A stretch of DNA of 64,000 nucleotides from Pseudomonadota bacterium (lineage in GTDB: Bacteria > Pseudomonadota > Alphaproteobacteria > Micavibrionales > UBA1664), in the NCBI GenBank assembly GCA_009926935.1, contig RFNZ01000002.1, positions 1 through 64,000 on the forward strand, given 5' to 3'. The notes below the pieces were generated by a model. The model was given only the letters and a program-made list of their open reading frames with translations. It was not told the origin of the DNA and did not search any database. Of the stretch, positions 7,811 to 17,140 are shown piece after piece. Both the position numbers and the translations under genes were made by a program. The stretch's first letter is position 1. Each line of letters opens with the position of its first letter.

Positions 7811-10000
7811 CTACGCTCCCCCGCGCGGAAACAACAAATGGATATGCGCACCAGTATAAACAGTAGCCTCAACCGGCATACACGCCGGGTCATCCATACT
7901 CAGACGGCCACCATGGTCTTCGATGATTTTTTTGACAATGGCAAGCCCAAGGCCCGTGCCCTTCAGTTTGGTTGTCACATAAGGTTCAAGCACACTCTCG
8001 CGCTGGGATAGCGGTATACCCGGCCCGTTATCAACCACACTGAGCCAGATGCCGCCCGCATCCTGTGTCAGGCAAACACCAACCTTGCCGCCTTCAACAT
8101 CTGCCGTTGCCTCAAGAGCATTTTTAACAAGGTTCGTTAAAGCCTGCCTAATAAGCTGCTGGTCACCCGTTAAACTCCATGTGCCCTGCCCAGTGATAAA
8201 AGCAATCTCAGTTTGGGTTGCAGCTGACTGCAGGGCAATAACCTCGCGCACGATGGGCTCAAGATTGACATGCGCCATAACAGGTTCCGGCATCTTGGCA
8301 AAACCGGCAAAGGCATTGACCATCGTTTTTATATCTTCGACATGGCGAACAATGGTGTCAGTACACTTTTCTAAAACTTCACGGTCTTTGTCATCGACCA
8401 TCTGCCCGAGATATTTGCGTTTAATGCGCTCGGCCGAGAGCTGGATAGGTGTGAGCGGGTTTTTGATTTCATGGGCAATACGGCGGGCCACATCCGCCCA
8501 TGCTGCGGATTTCTGGGCCGATACAAGGTCTGTAATATCATCAAACGCAATCACGCGGTCTGCCGTCACACGCACAACAAAACGGCGTCGCGCGCCGTCA
8601 CGACGAAGGATGGTTATATCCTGCTCGCCGTTTTTAGCGAGTGATGCATCGGGAAACACATCAGCAAATTTCTGGCCGATCAGCTTTTCGTGATCAAGCC
8701 CCAAAAGCCTTCCCGCAGCGGGGTTTGCAAGCGTAATGGCGCTATCGCCATCAAGCCCCATGATGCCTGTCGATACACCGCCCAGCACCGCCTCAGTAAA
8801 TTTACGGCGCTCATCAAGCCGCTGGTTGGCATGCACTAGCTCGTTTCTCTGTATCTGGATTTCCTCAGTCATGCGGTTGAAGGCGCGTCCGAGATTAACA
8901 AATTCCTCAAGCCCTTTTACCTGCCCTACGCGGGCGCTCATATCACCGGCGCGCAGCCGGTCCGAAGCATCGATAACAGCGCCAATCGGCTCCACCATAC
9001 GGCGCGCCAGCGTAAGGCCAAACCAGATGGCGATGGTCAGCAACAGCAGAACCACAACCACATATAAAACAGTAATTGTAATCTGTATCCGCTGGCTTTT
9101 GGCAGCCAGTTCCTGATACTGAGCCACAGCAGCCCGCGTGGTATCAAGGTGGTTAAGGACTTTCGGGTCAACACTGCGGCCTACGTACAGGTAAACTTCT
9201 TCGCCATATCCCTTAACCCGCATCATGGCGCGCAAACGGTCATCCTGATCACCCTTTTCAAGGGCCACTTCGCCCGTGCGCGCAATATCAACAAGCTGCT
9301 CGGGGATGGGGCTAAACATCATGGAAAAAGCGATCCCGCTCTGTGCCATGATCTGGCGGTCGTTATCAAACAGAATAACTTCCGAAAAATTCCGCAAAAA
9401 AGACTGCGTCTTGATCATCTTTTCAAGCGCTTTTTGGTTGTTCCCCAAAAGCAGGCTCTCGCGTTCAAGATCAGCTGCCATACCGCGTATATCCGCCTTC
9501 AAAACTTGCTGGTGCTCATCAAGATAAGCACTCGCTACTGCCAGCGATTCATCAACAGCCGTACGGACGCGCGCATCAAACCACCCGTGCACGCCATAAT
9601 AGAAAAGACCAACCGAAAAAACGGTTGTGACAATCGCCGGAAAAGCGACAAGAAGCGAAAAAAGCCCCACAAGCCTTACCTGTAGGGCCGAGCCCGCCAT
9701 CCCCTTTTTGCTCTCCACCCAAAGCCCGACAACGCGGCGGGCAATGGCGCTCACAAGCAAAAGCAGCACCACAAGATCAATGTTCAAAAGCAGGATCAGC
9801 GTATTGGTATCGGACGCAAGGAGGGAGCGGCCCGTCATGGTCGCGTAAGTAAGACCGCCCATAAACAGCGCAAGCACGACAAGCGCGACCATCAGGCGGT
9901 TGCCGACGGCCATCCTTTCAAACCAGGCGGCAATAACCGCCGCACGGCGTAAAAGCACGCGCCGCATATCGATGGGGTTTTGGATGGTTTTCGTGTTCAT
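7811..10000 (-). CDS. ntrY: Sensor histidine kinase NtrY
   Basis: Membrane-bound sensor kinase of 729 residues. Three hydrophobic segments occupy the first ~120 residues, followed by a large periplasmic loop and a fourth segment (ITITVLYVVVVLLLLTIAIWF). Then come a HAMP domain, a PAS domain (GGVSTGIMGLDGD), a HisKA box with the phospho-His (RRIAHEIKNPLTP), and an HATPase domain with DNGPGIP and GTGLGLAIVKK. The neighbouring ntrX makes this the NtrYX pair. It is divergent from ispDF, leaving only 66 bases for both promoters. Confidence 0.95.
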   Translation of the reverse strand: MNTKTIQNPIDMRRVLLRRAAVIAAWFERMAVGNRLMVALVVLALFMGGLTYATMTGRSLLASDTNTLILLLNIDLVVLLLLVSAIARRVVGLWVESKKGMAGSALQVRLVGLFSLLVAFPAIVTTVFSVGLFYYGVHGWFDARVRTAVDESLAVASAYLDEHQQVLKADIRGMAADLERESLLLGNNQKALEKMIKTQSFLRNFSEVILFDNDRQIMAQSGIAFSMMFSPIPEQLVDIARTGEVALEKGDQDDRLRAMMRVKGYGEEVYLYVGRSVDPKVLNHLDTTRAAVAQYQELAAKSQRIQITITVLYVVVVLLLLTIAIWFGLTLARRMVEPIGAVIDASDRLRAGDMSARVGQVKGLEEFVNLGRAFNRMTEEIQIQRNELVHANQRLDERRKFTEAVLGGVSTGIMGLDGDSAITLANPAAGRLLGLDHEKLIGQKFADVFPDASLAKNGEQDITILRRDGARRRFVVRVTADRVIAFDDITDLVSAQKSAAWADVARRIAHEIKNPLTPIQLSAERIKRKYLGQMVDDKDREVLEKCTDTIVRHVEDIKTMVNAFAGFAKMPEPVMAHVNLEPIVREVIALQSAATQTEIAFITGQGTWSLTGDQQLIRQALTNLVKNALEATADVEGGKVGVCLTQDAGGIWLSVVDNGPGIPLSQRESVLEPYVTTKLKGTGLGLAIVKKIIEDHGGRLSMDDPACMPVEATVYTGAHIHLLFPRGGA

Positions 10001-10066
10001 GCCACTGGCGTTTGGGTTTACGGAGCGGTATTGTTACGCGAATTTTGGGCAAAAACAAAGATTTGC

Positions 10067-11206
10067 ATGTCTGTAACTTGGGCCACCATCATTGTAGCCG
10101 CCGGGTCCGGTCAACGCTTCGGAAGCGAAATGCTGAAGCAATACGCCCCCTTGTGCGGAAAGTCTGTTCTGTCCTACAGCCTTGAAACCTTTACAAAATA
10201 TGGGCCTGTGGCCTTGGTGGTAAACCCTGCACACGCCCCCTATTTCCCTGTTTTTGCAAGCGGTGTGAGTGTGGTTGAGGGGGGTGCCACGCGCCAGGAA
10301 AGCGTCCGGAACGGCCTCGCTTTTTTATCAAAATTCGCCCCCGCCAACGTCATGATTCACGATGCCGCCCGCCCGCTGGTCACCACGGATTCCATCACCC
10401 GCATCAAAACCGCAATCGAGGATGGGCAAAAGGCAGCAACACTCGCTTTGCCCGTAGCCGATACGCTAATGCGCGGAAGCGAAACAGTGGACCGCACGGG
10501 TGTCATGGCCGTGCAAACACCGCAGGCATTTAATTTTTCAGTCATTGCCGCCGCTCACGTAAAAGCGGCAGGCAAAAGCTACACCGACGATGCCTCTCTC
10601 GTCCGCGTCGAAATGGGCGTAGATTGCACCTTCATAGAAGGCGATGCCGAGAACTTCAAAATCACCACACAATCTGACCTCAAGCGCGCAGAAAAAATCA
10701 TGTCCTCACAATTGACTGAAACCCGCGTCGGCATGGGCTATGACGTCCACCCGTTTGGCGAAGCTCCTGAAGACGGCACTATCAAATTATTCGGCACAGC
10801 AATTCCGTCCGACCACAAGCTCGTCGGCCATTCCGATGCTGACGCCGGCCTCCATGCGATTGCCGATGCTATACTGGGCACCATTGGCGCAGGCGATATC
10901 GGCTTACACTTTCCGCCCAGTGACCCTCAATGGCGCGGTATGGATAGCGCGGATATCGTCAAAAAATCGCTGGAACTGCTTGCAGTCAAAGGCGGCAGCC
11001 TCGTCAATGTGGATTGCACATTGCTGGCGGAAATGCCGCGCATTGGCCCGCACCGTGAAGCAATTTCAAAACGCCTGTCGGATATACTGGGCCTACCCGC
11101 CGATGCTATCGGCCTCAAAGCCACAACCACCGAAAAGCTGGGTTACATAGGCCGCGGTGAGGGGCTGGCAGTACAAGCAATTGTAACAGTCAGGCTCAAG
11201 CGATGA
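10067..11206 (+). CDS. ispDF: Bifunctional IspD/IspF enzyme
   Basis: Two steps of the non-mevalonate isoprenoid pathway: CDP-ME synthesis and MEcPP synthesis. The N-terminal IspD half shows VAAGSGQRFG, KQYAPLCGK and HDAARPLV. The IspF half begins near residue 222 with VGMGYDVHPFG and includes the metal-binding GHSDADAGLHA and the TTTEKLGYIGRGEG segment. The fusion is common in alphaproteobacteria. I start at the ATG at 10067 because IspD proteins begin just before the VAAGSG loop; the track's longer start adds 29 unlikely residues. dxr of the same pathway lies at 55.6-56.8 kb. Confidence 0.95.
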   Translation: MSVTWATIIVAAGSGQRFGSEMLKQYAPLCGKSVLSYSLETFTKYGPVALVVNPAHAPYFPVFASGVSVVEGGATRQESVRNGLAFLSKFAPANVMIHDAARPLVTTDSITRIKTAIEDGQKAATLALPVADTLMRGSETVDRTGVMAVQTPQAFNFSVIAAAHVKAAGKSYTDDASLVRVEMGVDCTFIEGDAENFKITTQSDLKRAEKIMSSQLTETRVGMGYDVHPFGEAPEDGTIKLFGTAIPSDHKLVGHSDADAGLHAIADAILGTIGAGDIGLHFPPSDPQWRGMDSADIVKKSLELLAVKGGSLVNVDCTLLAEMPRIGPHREAISKRLSDILGLPADAIGLKATTTEKLGYIGRGEGLAVQAIVTVRLKR

Positions 11207-11219
11207 TTTTGCATTTACC

Positions 11220-11307
11220 GTCATCCCAGCGAAGGCTGGGATCCACCGTGCCTCAAAACAAATATCGGATATTCTGTTCCGTGGATTCCTGCCTTCGCAG
11301 GAATGAC
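11220..11307. repeat. REPIN-like palindromic element, ORF-less copy 2
   Basis: Inverted 27-bp arms at 11220-11246 and 11281-11307 flank a 34-bp spacer. The left arm reads GTCATCCCAGCGAAGGCTGG plus GATCCAC; the right arm GTGGATTCCTGCCTTCGCAG plus GAATGAC. Each arm folds into its own hairpin. It begins 14 bases after the ispDF stop and ends 17 bases before the pgpA start. The arms match those of the elements at 152-248 and 34930-35295. Confidence 0.88.
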
Positions 11308-11324
11308 GAAAAAAAGACACAGCG

Positions 11325-11801
11325 ATGATAAAAATCACCCCCCTGCCCGAAGGTTTGCTATGGCGCGACCCAGCCGTACTCATATCCACGGGCCTTGGCA
11401 GTGGCCGCCTGAGCCCTGCTCCCGGCACATGGGGCAGCCTTGCGGCGTGGCTGATTGCGCTGGCACTACCCAAAACCGCCATCATTTTTTTACTGATGCT
11501 TGCCTGTGCCGCAGGGTTTTGGGCCGTGACCGAATTTCAAAAAAAGTCAGGTACGCACGATAGCGGCATGATTGTCATCGATGAGTGGGCGGGCATCTGG
11601 ATTGCGATGTTATTTGCAAACTCGCCGGAAGGGTTGTTGCTGGCCCTGCTGTTCTTCCGTATTTTTGATGTGTTGAAGCCATGGCCAGTCAGCCACTTTG
11701 ATAAAAACGTCAAAGGTGCCGAGGGCGTAATGATGGATGATGTTGTAGCCGGCATTATGGCCGGTATTTGTGTGTATGGGGTAGGGTTATGGATGAGCTG
11801 A
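11325..11801 (+). CDS. pgpA: Phosphatidylglycerophosphatase A
   Basis: Dephosphorylates phosphatidylglycerophosphate to phosphatidylglycerol at the inner membrane. The 158-residue protein shows the family signatures [22 protein letters not shown] and [15 protein letters not shown], followed by [13 protein letters not shown], with several hydrophobic helices. Its ATG lies 17 bases beyond the palindromic element. The gene's 3' end overlaps cinA by 13 bases, implying coupled translation. Confidence 0.92.
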   Translation: MIKITPLPEGLLWRDPAVLISTGLGSGRLSPAPGTWGSLAAWLIALALPKTAIIFLLMLACAAGFWAVTEFQKKSGTHDSGMIVIDEWAGIWIAMLFANSPEGLLLALLFFRIFDVLKPWPVSHFDKNVKGAEGVMMDDVVAGIMAGICVYGVGLWMS

Positions 11802-12259
11802 TTTCAAATCTTTTCAAAAAACTGAAAGCCAAAGGCTGGATGCTGGCCACTGCCGAATCTTGCACAGGCGGGCTTATTGCCGCCCGCATAACGGAAGTAG
11901 CAGGCTCGTCCGAATATTTCGACCGCGGTTTTGTGACCTATTCCAACGATTCAAAAACCCGCCAGTTGGGCGTACCCGCCGTTCTGATAGACGATTTTGG
12001 CGCAGTCTCAAAAAAAGTAGCGGAGGCCATGGCCAAAGGCGCACTCGAACATTCAAATGCGCAAATCGCAATCTCGGTCACGGGCATTGCAGGCCCATCG
12101 GGCGGCTCGCCTGAAAAACCGGTGGGCCTCGTGTATATCGGTGTCGCTACATGGGACAGAGCAAACGTGTATGAACACCGCTTCAGCGGTGACCGTGCCG
12201 CCATCCGCGCCCAAACCGTGGCACACGCACTGGATTACGCTCTGGAAGTCTGCGCATGA
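11789..12259 (+). CDS. CinA-like nicotinamide-nucleotide amidase (PncC)
   Basis: Deamidase of the CinA C-terminal family that recycles NMN to nicotinate mononucleotide. The stand-alone domain (156 residues) shows [21 protein letters not shown], the [12 protein letters not shown] segment and [18 protein letters not shown], all typical of the family. I start at MDELISN, within the pgpA end, because the track's earlier start adds seven residues without similarity. It lacks the N-terminal domain of full CinA. Confidence 0.9.
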   Translation: MDELISNLFKKLKAKGWMLATAESCTGGLIAARITEVAGSSEYFDRGFVTYSNDSKTRQLGVPAVLIDDFGAVSKKVAEAMAKGALEHSNAQIAISVTGIAGPSGGSPEKPVGLVYIGVATWDRANVYEHRFSGDRAAIRAQTVAHALDYALEVCA

Positions 12260-13149
12260 CCAAAAAAGCCATCATCACTTCAGCCGATGCCAAATATTAT
12301 CCGCTGCTGCGTGAGCTAATCGCATCCATCAGGCACCATCCCGAGTCTGCCGAGTACACGATCGGCATCATCAACGCGGGCCTGACCGATACACAGCTGG
12401 ATGAGCTACGCGCATTAGACTGCCAGATAGCCCAGGGTATATGGCCCATCCCTTTATCAAGCCGCCGCATCGACGGCCGCGAATTTTTGAAAGCCTGCGT
12501 CTCTCGCCCGTTCATTCCGCAGCTTTTCCCGGGCTTTGATGTTTACGTCTGGCTGGATGCCGATACATGGATCCAGCATTGGTCGGCAATGCTGTTGCTG
12601 GTCGAGGGTGCCATGAAAACAGGCCTCGCCATCGTGCCTCAGGTAGACCGCGCTTACGGTAAAACCATGCGCATCAGCTGGCTTGGCCCCATACCGTACC
12701 GCCCGCGCAGCTTTTACTACAGCAATGCGCGTAAAGCCTTCAATTTCAAAACCGCACGCATGCTGTTCCCCTACCCCACTATCAACGCAGGCGTTTTTGC
12801 CATGCGCGCCAACGCCCCGCACTGGGCACGTTGGCAAGAACTCATCAAAAAAGCTCTGGTGAAAGGCAACATATTTACAGCCGAGCAACTGACTCTTGGC
12901 ATGTTGATTTATCTCGAAAACTTTCCGGCTGAGCGCCTGCCATCGCTTTGCAACTGGCTCTGCGACACAAAACCGCTCTACGACCCTTTGCGCAAAGTAT
13001 TCATCGAGCCCTATCTGCCAAGCCAGCCTCTAGGTATTTTGCACCTCTCCGGCTACGACGAAATGCGCCTCAACAAAAACGTAAAAACGGAAATCCAACT
13101 CACCGACGGCACGAAGCAGGAAATGTCCCTGCGCTATTCAGATTCGTAA
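12256..13149 (+). CDS. Probable glycosyltransferase (GT-A fold, GT8-like)
   Basis: The 297-residue cytosolic protein has a nucleotide-sugar transferase layout: N-terminal [21 protein letters not shown], a DxD-like metal site in [10 protein letters not shown], and the [17 protein letters not shown] acceptor-side motif typical of GT8-like enzymes. A late HLSG segment may supply another metal ligand. The sugar and acceptor are unknown. Its ATG overlaps the cinA stop (ATGA), so it belongs to the pgpA-cinA unit. Its end overlaps the convergent ratA gene by 16 bases. Confidence 0.75.
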   Translation: MTKKAIITSADAKYYPLLRELIASIRHHPESAEYTIGIINAGLTDTQLDELRALDCQIAQGIWPIPLSSRRIDGREFLKACVSRPFIPQLFPGFDVYVWLDADTWIQHWSAMLLLVEGAMKTGLAIVPQVDRAYGKTMRISWLGPIPYRPRSFYYSNARKAFNFKTARMLFPYPTINAGVFAMRANAPHWARWQELIKKALVKGNIFTAEQLTLGMLIYLENFPAERLPSLCNWLCDTKPLYDPLRKVFIEPYLPSQPLGILHLSGYDEMRLNKNVKTEIQLTDGTKQEMSLRYSDS

Positions 13150-13586
13150 AGGGTGCAGGCGCGCGCCTCAAAGGCAGCAACCATGCGCTTGACGATTTCG
13201 TTGAAAAACACGCCCATCAGCTTCTGGAACACGGGGTTTCTGAACTCGAAATCGACAAAAAAGTCGATACAGCAATGATCGGGGTTAGAGGGTAAAAAGC
13301 GCCAGTGATTGTTCAGGTGCTTCATCGGGCCCTTGATGTATTCAACATGGATATGCCCCGCCTGCCCGTCCCGTGCTTTTTTAAGGGTCACACGGCTGGT
13401 AAACCGCTCCTGAAAAAGTTTGTACCCGATAACAAGGTCTGCGTGCAGAACATCCCCCTCCCGCTTCCAGACGCGCGCGGCACGGCACCACGGCAAAAAC
13501 TCAGGGTACTTCTCGATGTCCGCGACCAGATCAAACATCTGCTCGGGCGTATAAGGCAAAGTACGGACTTCGGCATGGGTCGGCAT
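13134..13586 (-). CDS. ratA: RatA/COQ10-type START-domain protein
   Basis: Small polyketide-cyclase/START-fold protein of the type II toxin RatA / ubiquinone-binding Coq10 family. Recognisable segments are PYTPEQMFDLVADIEKYPEFLPWC near the start and FEFRNPVFQKLMGVFFNEI near the end. From the ATG at 13586 it has 150 residues, the usual length; the track's extra 21 residues come from the lipA end. It lies one base downstream of lipA, the common alphaproteobacterial arrangement, and likely supports respiratory quinone function. Confidence 0.88.
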   Translation of the reverse strand: MPTHAEVRTLPYTPEQMFDLVADIEKYPEFLPWCRAARVWKREGDVLHADLVIGYKLFQERFTSRVTLKKARDGQAGHIHVEYIKGPMKHLNNHWRFLPSNPDHCCIDFFVDFEFRNPVFQKLMGVFFNEIVKRMVAAFEARACTLYESE

Positions 13587-13587
13587 G

Positions 13588-14547
13588 TTACTGCGCAGCC
13601 TGCTTGGCTTCACGTGCTGCCTTGAGTCGCGCAAAATCCTCGCCTGCATGGTGGCTGGAACGCGTCAGCGGTGAGGACGAAACCATGAGGAACCCCTTCG
13701 CTCGCGCCATACGTTCGTATTCGGCAAACTCGTCAGGGTGCACGTAACGATCTATCGCCGCGTGCTTGGGTGTCGGTTGTAAATATTGCCCGATGGTAAT
13801 GAAATCAACATCGGCTGATCGCAGATCATCCATCACCTGTCCAACCTCTTCCTTTGTCTCCCCAAGCCCAACCATGATGCCGGACTTTGTGAAAATCGTC
13901 GGGTCCACCTCTTTCACTTCCTGCAACAGTCGTAGCGACGTGAAGTAACGCGCACCGGGGCGCACCGTGGGGTAAAGCCGCGGTATGGTTTCAAGGTTGT
14001 GGTTAAAAACATCAGGCTTGGCTTTTGCAACCGTAGCCGTGGCCCCTGCCTTGTTTTTGAAATCGGGGGTCAAAATCTCGATGGTCGTATCTGGCGTCAG
14101 CCTGCGTATCTCACTGATGGTTTTAACAAAATGCGCGGCCCCACCGTCATCCAGGTCATCACGGTCGACGGATGTCACAACAACGTGTTTAAGGCCCATT
14201 TTCTGGACAGCCACGGCAACCTTGGTTGGCTCCATGTCATTCAGCGCGTCGGGCTTGCCTGTAGCTACGTTACAAAAGGCGCAGGCGCGGGTGCATATCT
14301 CGCCCATAATCATGAAGGTCGCATGACGCTTCTGCCAGCATTCACCGATGTTGGGGCAACCCGCTTCCTCGCACACCGTCGTCAGGTGCAGCTTTTTAAC
14401 GATGTCGTGTGTTTCTTGATACACGCCGTTTGGTGGAGGCGCCTTAACGCGGATCCAGTCAGGTTTTGGGCCTGATGGCCTATCAGGGTTCTTTTGTTTT
14501 TCAGGATGCCGCTTCGTACGGTCCAAAAGGTCGGGGTTATAGGTCAT
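13588..14547 (-). CDS. lipA: Lipoyl synthase
   Basis: Radical-SAM enzyme that inserts two sulfurs into octanoyl-lipoyl domains. The auxiliary cluster motif [12 protein letters not shown] and the radical-SAM motif [10 protein letters not shown] are both present, and the C-terminal [12 protein letters not shown] carries the conserved RSSYHA-like serine segment. I start at MTYNPDLL, giving 319 residues; the track adds 14. It lies near the pdh genes, whose E2 and E1 beta lipoyl domains are its substrates. Confidence 0.96.
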   Translation of the reverse strand: MTYNPDLLDRTKRHPEKQKNPDRPSGPKPDWIRVKAPPPNGVYQETHDIVKKLHLTTVCEEAGCPNIGECWQKRHATFMIMGEICTRACAFCNVATGKPDALNDMEPTKVAVAVQKMGLKHVVVTSVDRDDLDDGGAAHFVKTISEIRRLTPDTTIEILTPDFKNKAGATATVAKAKPDVFNHNLETIPRLYPTVRPGARYFTSLRLLQEVKEVDPTIFTKSGIMVGLGETKEEVGQVMDDLRSADVDFITIGQYLQPTPKHAAIDRYVHPDEFAEYERMARAKGFLMVSSSPLTRSSHHAGEDFARLKAAREAKQAAQ

Positions 14548-14642
14548 GACAGGCAGGAAACTAGCACTCGATAGATAAAAAACAAACAAATACAGTCACA
14601 ATAAAACTAGCGCCCCTTATAAAAATTATGTAAAAAAATCAC

Positions 14643-14894
14643 ATGTTTTTGAAAAAATTTATTTCGCGTCTGTTTATGCTCACAGTGATCTGTATGGGCA
14701 CGAATGCCTGTGCATCCAGAAGCCCGCTGGTGTTGAACCCAAATATCGGCTTTAACAGCGCTGCAGCGGGCGTAACCCAGCCTCCAAAACCACCAGAAGC
14801 AGAAGACAATAGCCAACTTCCTCCATGCGGCAGCGGATGGGCTATAACAGGCGGCGCATTTCCGTTTTCGCTCTCATGCCGTATGACGCAGTAA
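14643..14894 (+). CDS. Small putative lipoprotein, 83 aa
   Basis: Not a recognised family. The N-terminus is basic then hydrophobic (MFLKKFISRLFMLTVICMG) and ends at a plausible lipobox TNAC, suggesting lipidation and envelope location. The mature part is Pro-rich (TQPPKPPEAED) with two more cysteines. No good ribosome binding site is visible. It is antisense to its neighbours lipA and lpd, and the frame is not open by virtue of a gene on the other strand. I consider it probable but not certain. Confidence 0.5.
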   Translation: MFLKKFISRLFMLTVICMGTNACASRSPLVLNPNIGFNSAAAGVTQPPKPPEAEDNSQLPPCGSGWAITGGAFPFSLSCRMTQ

Positions 14895-16295
14895 CTAAAA
14901 GTGAATAACCCGCCCGTAGGCATCCAACACGGCTTCATGCATCATCTCCGATAACGTCGGGTGTGGGAAAACCGTGTGCATCAGCTCAAGCTCGGTTGCC
15001 TCAAGTGTTTTAGCGATACCATAACCCTGTATCATCTCAGTCACTTCAGCGCCCACCATGTGCGCGCCTAACAACTCGCCCGTCTTGGCATCGAATACGG
15101 TTTTAACCATCCCCTCGGGCTCACCCAATGCAATCGCCTTGCCATTGCCCATGAACGGGAATTTACCGACGCGGACCGCATAGCCCTTTTCCTTCGCGGC
15201 CTTTTCGGTGTAACCGACAGACGCCACTTGCGGGTACGCATAGGTGCAGCCCGGTATCAGTTCCTTTTTCATGGGGTGCACATCGGGCACACCCGCAATT
15301 TTTTCAACGCAAATCACACCTTCATGGGATGCCTTGTGCGCAAGCCACGGCCCGCCCGTGCAATCACCAATCGCATAAACGCCGGGCTCATCGGTTGTAA
15401 GGTACGGGCCCGTTACGATATGCCCACGATCCAGTTTTACCATGGTGTTTTCAAGGCCGATATTCTCCGTATTGCCCACAATACCAACCGCCATAATGAT
15501 GCGCTCGGCGGTCAGTTTTTCGACCTTGCCACCCACATCCACATGCGCGGTCACACTGTTTGCGGCCTTCTCGATTTTCTGGAGCTTCGCGCCCGTCAAA
15601 ATCTTCATCCCCTGCTTTTCAAACGACTTGCGCGCAAAGGCTGAAATTTCTTCGTCTTCCACAGGCATGATGCGGTCAACCGCCTCAATCACCGTCACCT
15701 CCGCGCCCATATTTTTGTAAAAGGACGCGAATTCGATACCAATCGCGCCCGACCCCACAACCAAAATCGACTTTGGCATTTCGGTTGGCGTCATAGCTTC
15801 ACGATAGGTCCAGACCAATTTGCCATCGGGCTCAAACCCCGGCAGCACACGGGCGCGGGCACCAGTCGCCAGAATAATGTGCTTGGATGCAATGGTGGCG
15901 ATGCTCTTGCCATCTTTCGATACATCAAGCCGCCCTTTACCCAGCAGCTTGCCGTAGCCATCAAATACGGTGACCTTGTTCTTTTTCAAAAGATGCGCAA
16001 TCCCGCCTGAAAGCTGCTTAGCCACGCCGCGCGACCGCGCAATAATTTTCGAAAAATCGAACGAAATTTTTTCAGCCTTGAAACCAAACTGGTCAAGGTT
16101 GTGCAGCAGATGGTTGATTTCGGAACAGCGCAACAGCGCCTTGGTGGGGATGCACCCCCAGTTAAGGCAGATACCGCCCAAATGCGTGGCCTCCACAAGC
16201 GCCACCTTCATACCCAACTGGCTGGCCCTGATAGCGGCCACATACCCGCCGGGCCCGCCGCCAACAACAACAACATCGAAAGTTTGGTCGCTCAA
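14895..16295 (-). CDS. lpd: Dihydrolipoyl dehydrogenase (E3)
   Basis: Flavoprotein that reoxidises dihydrolipoamide in the pyruvate dehydrogenase complex. The 466 residues include the FAD motif GGGPGGYVAAIRASQLG, the redox disulfide GGICLNWGCIPTKALL, the NAD motif VVGSGAIGIEFASF and the interface end HPTLSEMMHEAVLDAYG with the catalytic His-Glu pair. Its ATG overlaps the stop of the alpha/beta hydrolase gene, which separates it from pdhC. Confidence 0.96.
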   Translation of the reverse strand: MSDQTFDVVVVGGGPGGYVAAIRASQLGMKVALVEATHLGGICLNWGCIPTKALLRCSEINHLLHNLDQFGFKAEKISFDFSKIIARSRGVAKQLSGGIAHLLKKNKVTVFDGYGKLLGKGRLDVSKDGKSIATIASKHIILATGARARVLPGFEPDGKLVWTYREAMTPTEMPKSILVVGSGAIGIEFASFYKNMGAEVTVIEAVDRIMPVEDEEISAFARKSFEKQGMKILTGAKLQKIEKAANSVTAHVDVGGKVEKLTAERIIMAVGIVGNTENIGLENTMVKLDRGHIVTGPYLTTDEPGVYAIGDCTGGPWLAHKASHEGVICVEKIAGVPDVHPMKKELIPGCTYAYPQVASVGYTEKAAKEKGYAVRVGKFPFMGNGKAIALGEPEGMVKTVFDAKTGELLGAHMVGAEVTEMIQGYGIAKTLEATELELMHTVFPHPTLSEMMHEAVLDAYGRVIHF

Positions 16296-17137
16296 TGCAA
16301 AATCTCCATCAATTTTTCGGTCGTTAAATCAGGGGTATCGTGCGCCATAAGGCCAAAAGAGGGATACGCACAGCTATCTTTATCCAGAAGGATATGCCCG
16401 CGCCCACCCATGATTTTATGCTTGAAATCCTCTGTATCGGAAAGGCGCAATATCTCGTCATTTTCGACAACAAGATACGATAGATTGATATGCTTGGGCA
16501 TATCGCGCCCGCGCGCTGCAATCTGCGCATACGTATCTTTAAGCACACTGCAAATCGATACGGCGTTATCAAGCTCTATCTTTTCCCAAATAACCGGCAG
16601 CGAAAGCGTGACAGGAGTCCATAAACGCATGATGCCGTTGAACGGGTCTTCATCAACCCCTTGCGCGCCCGCAAGCAGTAAAAGGGATTTGATATTGTCT
16701 ACCGGTGCGCGCTCATCAAGCACCATTTGCAAAGCCGATAAGGCCCCGAACGAATTGCCGATAACATCAATATGCGAAAAATTTTTCTCAAGTTTTTTCA
16801 AAGCAATAAGAGGTTCATTGAGCCATGCGCTGATGGTCGATGGCCCTCCTCCCACATGGCTATGCCCCTCTTTGCGGGCCTTCATCAGGCGCGCGCCATT
16901 ATTGATCATGAAAGGCGCATCGGCACCATCAAAACGCGTGCCCGCGTGTTTGATAACGCATACTGTATGCCCATGCTCAACAAAGGCAGCGGCATGGCGC
17001 TGCTCAAACATCGTGCCCCCACGCCCCGGAAATCCTGGGCAAAAAAGAACAAGCTTACGGCTAGGCGTATCCGGTTCCCAGATTTGCGCTTCAACCACTT
17101 GTCCATCTTCACGGAAGATATGCCATTCAACCCGCAT
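16292..17137 (-). CDS. Alpha/beta hydrolase within the pdh cluster
   Basis: Serine hydrolase fold of 281 residues. The oxyanion-region strand VLFCPGFPGRGG, nucleophile elbow GNSFGALSAL and a late His in GGRGHILLDKDS give a plausible triad. The substrate is unknown. It is packed between pdhC (3 bases upstream) and lpd (4-base ATGA overlap), so it is co-expressed with the pyruvate dehydrogenase subunits. No role in the complex is known to me for this family. Confidence 0.8.
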   Translation of the reverse strand: MRVEWHIFREDGQVVEAQIWEPDTPSRKLVLFCPGFPGRGGTMFEQRHAAAFVEHGHTVCVIKHAGTRFDGADAPFMINNGARLMKARKEGHSHVGGGPSTISAWLNEPLIALKKLEKNFSHIDVIGNSFGALSALQMVLDERAPVDNIKSLLLLAGAQGVDEDPFNGIMRLWTPVTLSLPVIWEKIELDNAVSICSVLKDTYAQIAARGRDMPKHINLSYLVVENDEILRLSDTEDFKHKIMGGRGHILLDKDSCAYPSFGLMAHDTPDLTTEKLMEILH

Positions 17138-17140
17138 GGC

